Positions 62,704-64,000 of a stretch of DNA of 64,000 bases are shown here, piece by piece; position 1 is the stretch's first letter; each line of letters opens with the position of its first letter. The position numbers and the translations under genes were made by a program. Source of the stretch: CAUZFZ01 sp963579025 (GTDB lineage: Bacteria > Planctomycetota > Planctomycetia > Planctomycetales > Planctomycetaceae); the NCBI GenBank assembly GCA_963579025.1, contig CAUZFZ010000042.1, positions 1-64,000 of the forward strand, written 5' to 3'. The notes under the pieces were generated by a model. The model was not told the DNA's origin, searched no databases, and saw nothing but the letters and a program-made list of their open reading frames with translations.

Positions 62704-64000
62704 ATGTTAAGCAGTTTACTGGTGGCATTGAGCCTTGCAGCCCCTGGACAGTGCAGCACCTGCGGCCCCACGGACTTCGGTCCGGGAATGGGCGCTGGAG
62801 GGGGTTCATGGTCGGCCGGAGCGGGTGGGATGTACCCGTCATACGACTCTGTTTCGTCGGGAGGCGGAGGTGGCGGCGATCAGTTGTACCCGTTCGATTC
62901 TCCCGAGCCGTGGCAGCATGGGTACTTTCAGGAAATGCCCGCATACGGCGGACACGCCTCATTTCGACCACACAACTACAAGCACGTGCTGGCGCAGACA
63001 CAGCTTGCCGGTGGTTGGGGAATCAACCCGACGATGGCTTATGCCCATCAGTGGTATCACCGCTACCGGAACCGTTCCGGAATGCACCCGGGATTCGGAT
63101 CGGCACAGGCCGGTGTCAGCCAGCCTGGCTTCGGAAATGTCGCTCAGGCGGCGCCTGGAGCAGCAGTTCCGTATCCGGTCGCTGCCGCATCGCGATCCAA
63201 CAATGCCGGCGCAGCGCAACAGGCAGCCGCGTTCGAACGCGGGTACCCTGGAACCGAGATCCCAGGCATCCGCACACCCTACTATCAGCGGTCTGAGATC
63301 CCCCGAAATGGATCCTCACTCGCAGCCGTGGCGAAATACGGAGAACGATTCGACCAGCTTCAACAGCAGCTCGCAGACCAGTCATTCCAGATGCAGATAC
63401 TGCAGCAGCAGTTACAAGAACATCAGCAGCAACAACGCGAACCCGCTCAACGGCCGGCATGGGATCAACCTGCCTGGCGTCAGTTCGCCAATTCCGGACA
63501 ACCAACGGGAACACAAGCCGGCGCTGTGCAGGAACTGCCGGGTCCCACAGCCTACCCGCCTTATCCTCAAGCGGGTGTACCGGCAAATGCCTGGCAGGGT
63601 TCCGCTCCGCGAATGCAGCAGCCCGCCGCTCAGCCAATGCCTTATGGACCGAGCGCGCAGTATTCTGGTCCACAATATCCCGGCCAGCCCTATCCCACGA
63701 TGCCACAACAACCCCGGTATGGACAACCACAGTATGGCCAGCCTCCCGCCGGTATGAACTACGGACCTGCCCAGCCCGGTCCGGTCATGCAGGTGCCAGG
63801 AGGGCAGGCGTGGCCTGCTCAGCCGATGATGCCGATGAATCAACCCATGCCCGGCGAACATGCCGGATGGCAGCAGTCTCCGCCGATGCAGTCTGGTCGT
63901 GGTTGGAATTCCGCTCCTCAAAACGGGTACCCGAACGGAGTGCCACAGCAGGTATTTTTCCCACAACCGTACGACAACGGTCCGGCACAGCCCACGAACG
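62704..64000 (+). CDS. secreted Gly/Gln/Pro-rich protein, cut by window end
   Basis: The frame is open from ATG 62704 to the end of the window, so only the first 432 codons are seen. GGAGAG lies just upstream. A short signal-like start (MLSSLLVALSLAAPGQCSTC) is followed by a Gly/Ser-rich stretch, a tyrosine-containing segment, a possible coiled coil near residues 220-250 (FDQLQQQLADQSFQMQILQQ and on), and a Pro/Gln-rich tail (QQPRYGQPQYGQPPAGMNYG) that continues past the edge. No known domain. Composition fits a flexible surface or matrix protein. Confidence 0.8.
   Translation, partial: MLSSLLVALSLAAPGQCSTCGPTDFGPGMGAGGGSWSAGAGGMYPSYDSVSSGGGGGGDQLYPFDSPEPWQHGYFQEMPAYGGHASFRPHNYKHVLAQTQLAGGWGINPTMAYAHQWYHRYRNRSGMHPGFGSAQAGVSQPGFGNVAQAAPGAAVPYPVAAASRSNNAGAAQQAAAFERGYPGTEIPGIRTPYYQRSEIPRNGSSLAAVAKYGERFDQLQQQLADQSFQMQILQQQLQEHQQQQREPAQRPAWDQPAWRQFANSGQPTGTQAGAVQELPGPTAYPPYPQAGVPANAWQGSAPRMQQPAAQPMPYGPSAQYSGPQYPGQPYPTMPQQPRYGQPQYGQPPAGMNYGPAQPGPVMQVPGGQAWPAQPMMPMNQPMPGEHAGWQQSPPMQSGRGWNSAPQNGYPNGVPQQVFFPQPYDNGPAQPTN

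Noticed and set aside
62735..63757. 340-codon plus-strand frame near the end
   Set aside because: It overlaps the open frame from 62704, which has a ribosome-binding site, signal peptide and coherent composition. The 340-codon frame is a shadow.

Overview
This 64 kb window has no rRNA, tRNA, phage or CRISPR sequence. It looks like ordinary chromosome from a Planctomycetota bacterium, probably class Planctomycetia. The evidence is two DUF1501 proteins, a large DUF1549/DUF1553 (PSD1-type) cytochrome protein, an RTX-repeat protein with an N-terminal LExRTLLS motif, WD40 proteins with membrane anchors, many very large secreted proteins of unknown function, moderately high GC, and many short intergenic palindromic repeats of the kind common in planctomycetes. 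The exact genus cannot be named from the sequence. The first ~45 bases are an almost pure G/C run and may be a contig-end artefact.

Layout. 0.2-9.7 kb: an LRR lipoprotein, a DUF1501 protein, a small lipoprotein, a NodB polysaccharide deacetylase, a Tat-exported cupin, a selenide-water dikinase fused to an FAD oxidoreductase, an MFS transporter and a small VOC-like protein. 9.7-12.4 kb: a minus-strand cluster of an SDR protein with altered catalytic residues, a 93-residue membrane protein ending in an acyl-carrier-like helix, and an altronate dehydratase family hydrolase. 12.6-21 kb: a CE15-like esterase, a VWA protein, the PSD1 cytochrome, a HicBA toxin-antitoxin pair and the second DUF1501 protein. 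21-29 kb: an enolase-superfamily enzyme, a thioredoxin/haem/PDZ protein, efp divergent from epmB, a beta-propeller/cytochrome peroxidase protein and an RTX/EF-hand protein. 29-36 kb: two WD40 proteins, one split by a frameshift, an HspQ-like protein and an alpha/beta hydrolase. 36-40.4 kb: a complete sugar ABC importer (binding protein, double ATPase, permease). 40.4-44.7 kb: a GAF-HlyD adaptor, a second HlyD adaptor and a TlpA-like thioredoxin. 45-55 kb: two giant exported beta-rich proteins, the second apparently two modules fused. 55-64 kb: a CDF metal exporter, a PIN/TRAM protein, a STAS protein, a polytopic membrane protein, a UvrD-type helicase, and two Pro/Gln/Tyr-rich secreted proteins, the last cut by the window edge.

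How the genes work together. The clearest functional units are the sugar ABC operon, the efp/epmB modification pair, the HicBA module, the PSD1/DUF1501 pair now separated by HicBA, and the tandem HlyD adaptors. The most unusual units are the SDR/mini-ACP pair, in which both proteins seem to have lost the residues that define their families, and the 10 kb block of giant exported proteins. At least ten loci carry palindromic or simple repeats. Two of these lie in frame inside genes.
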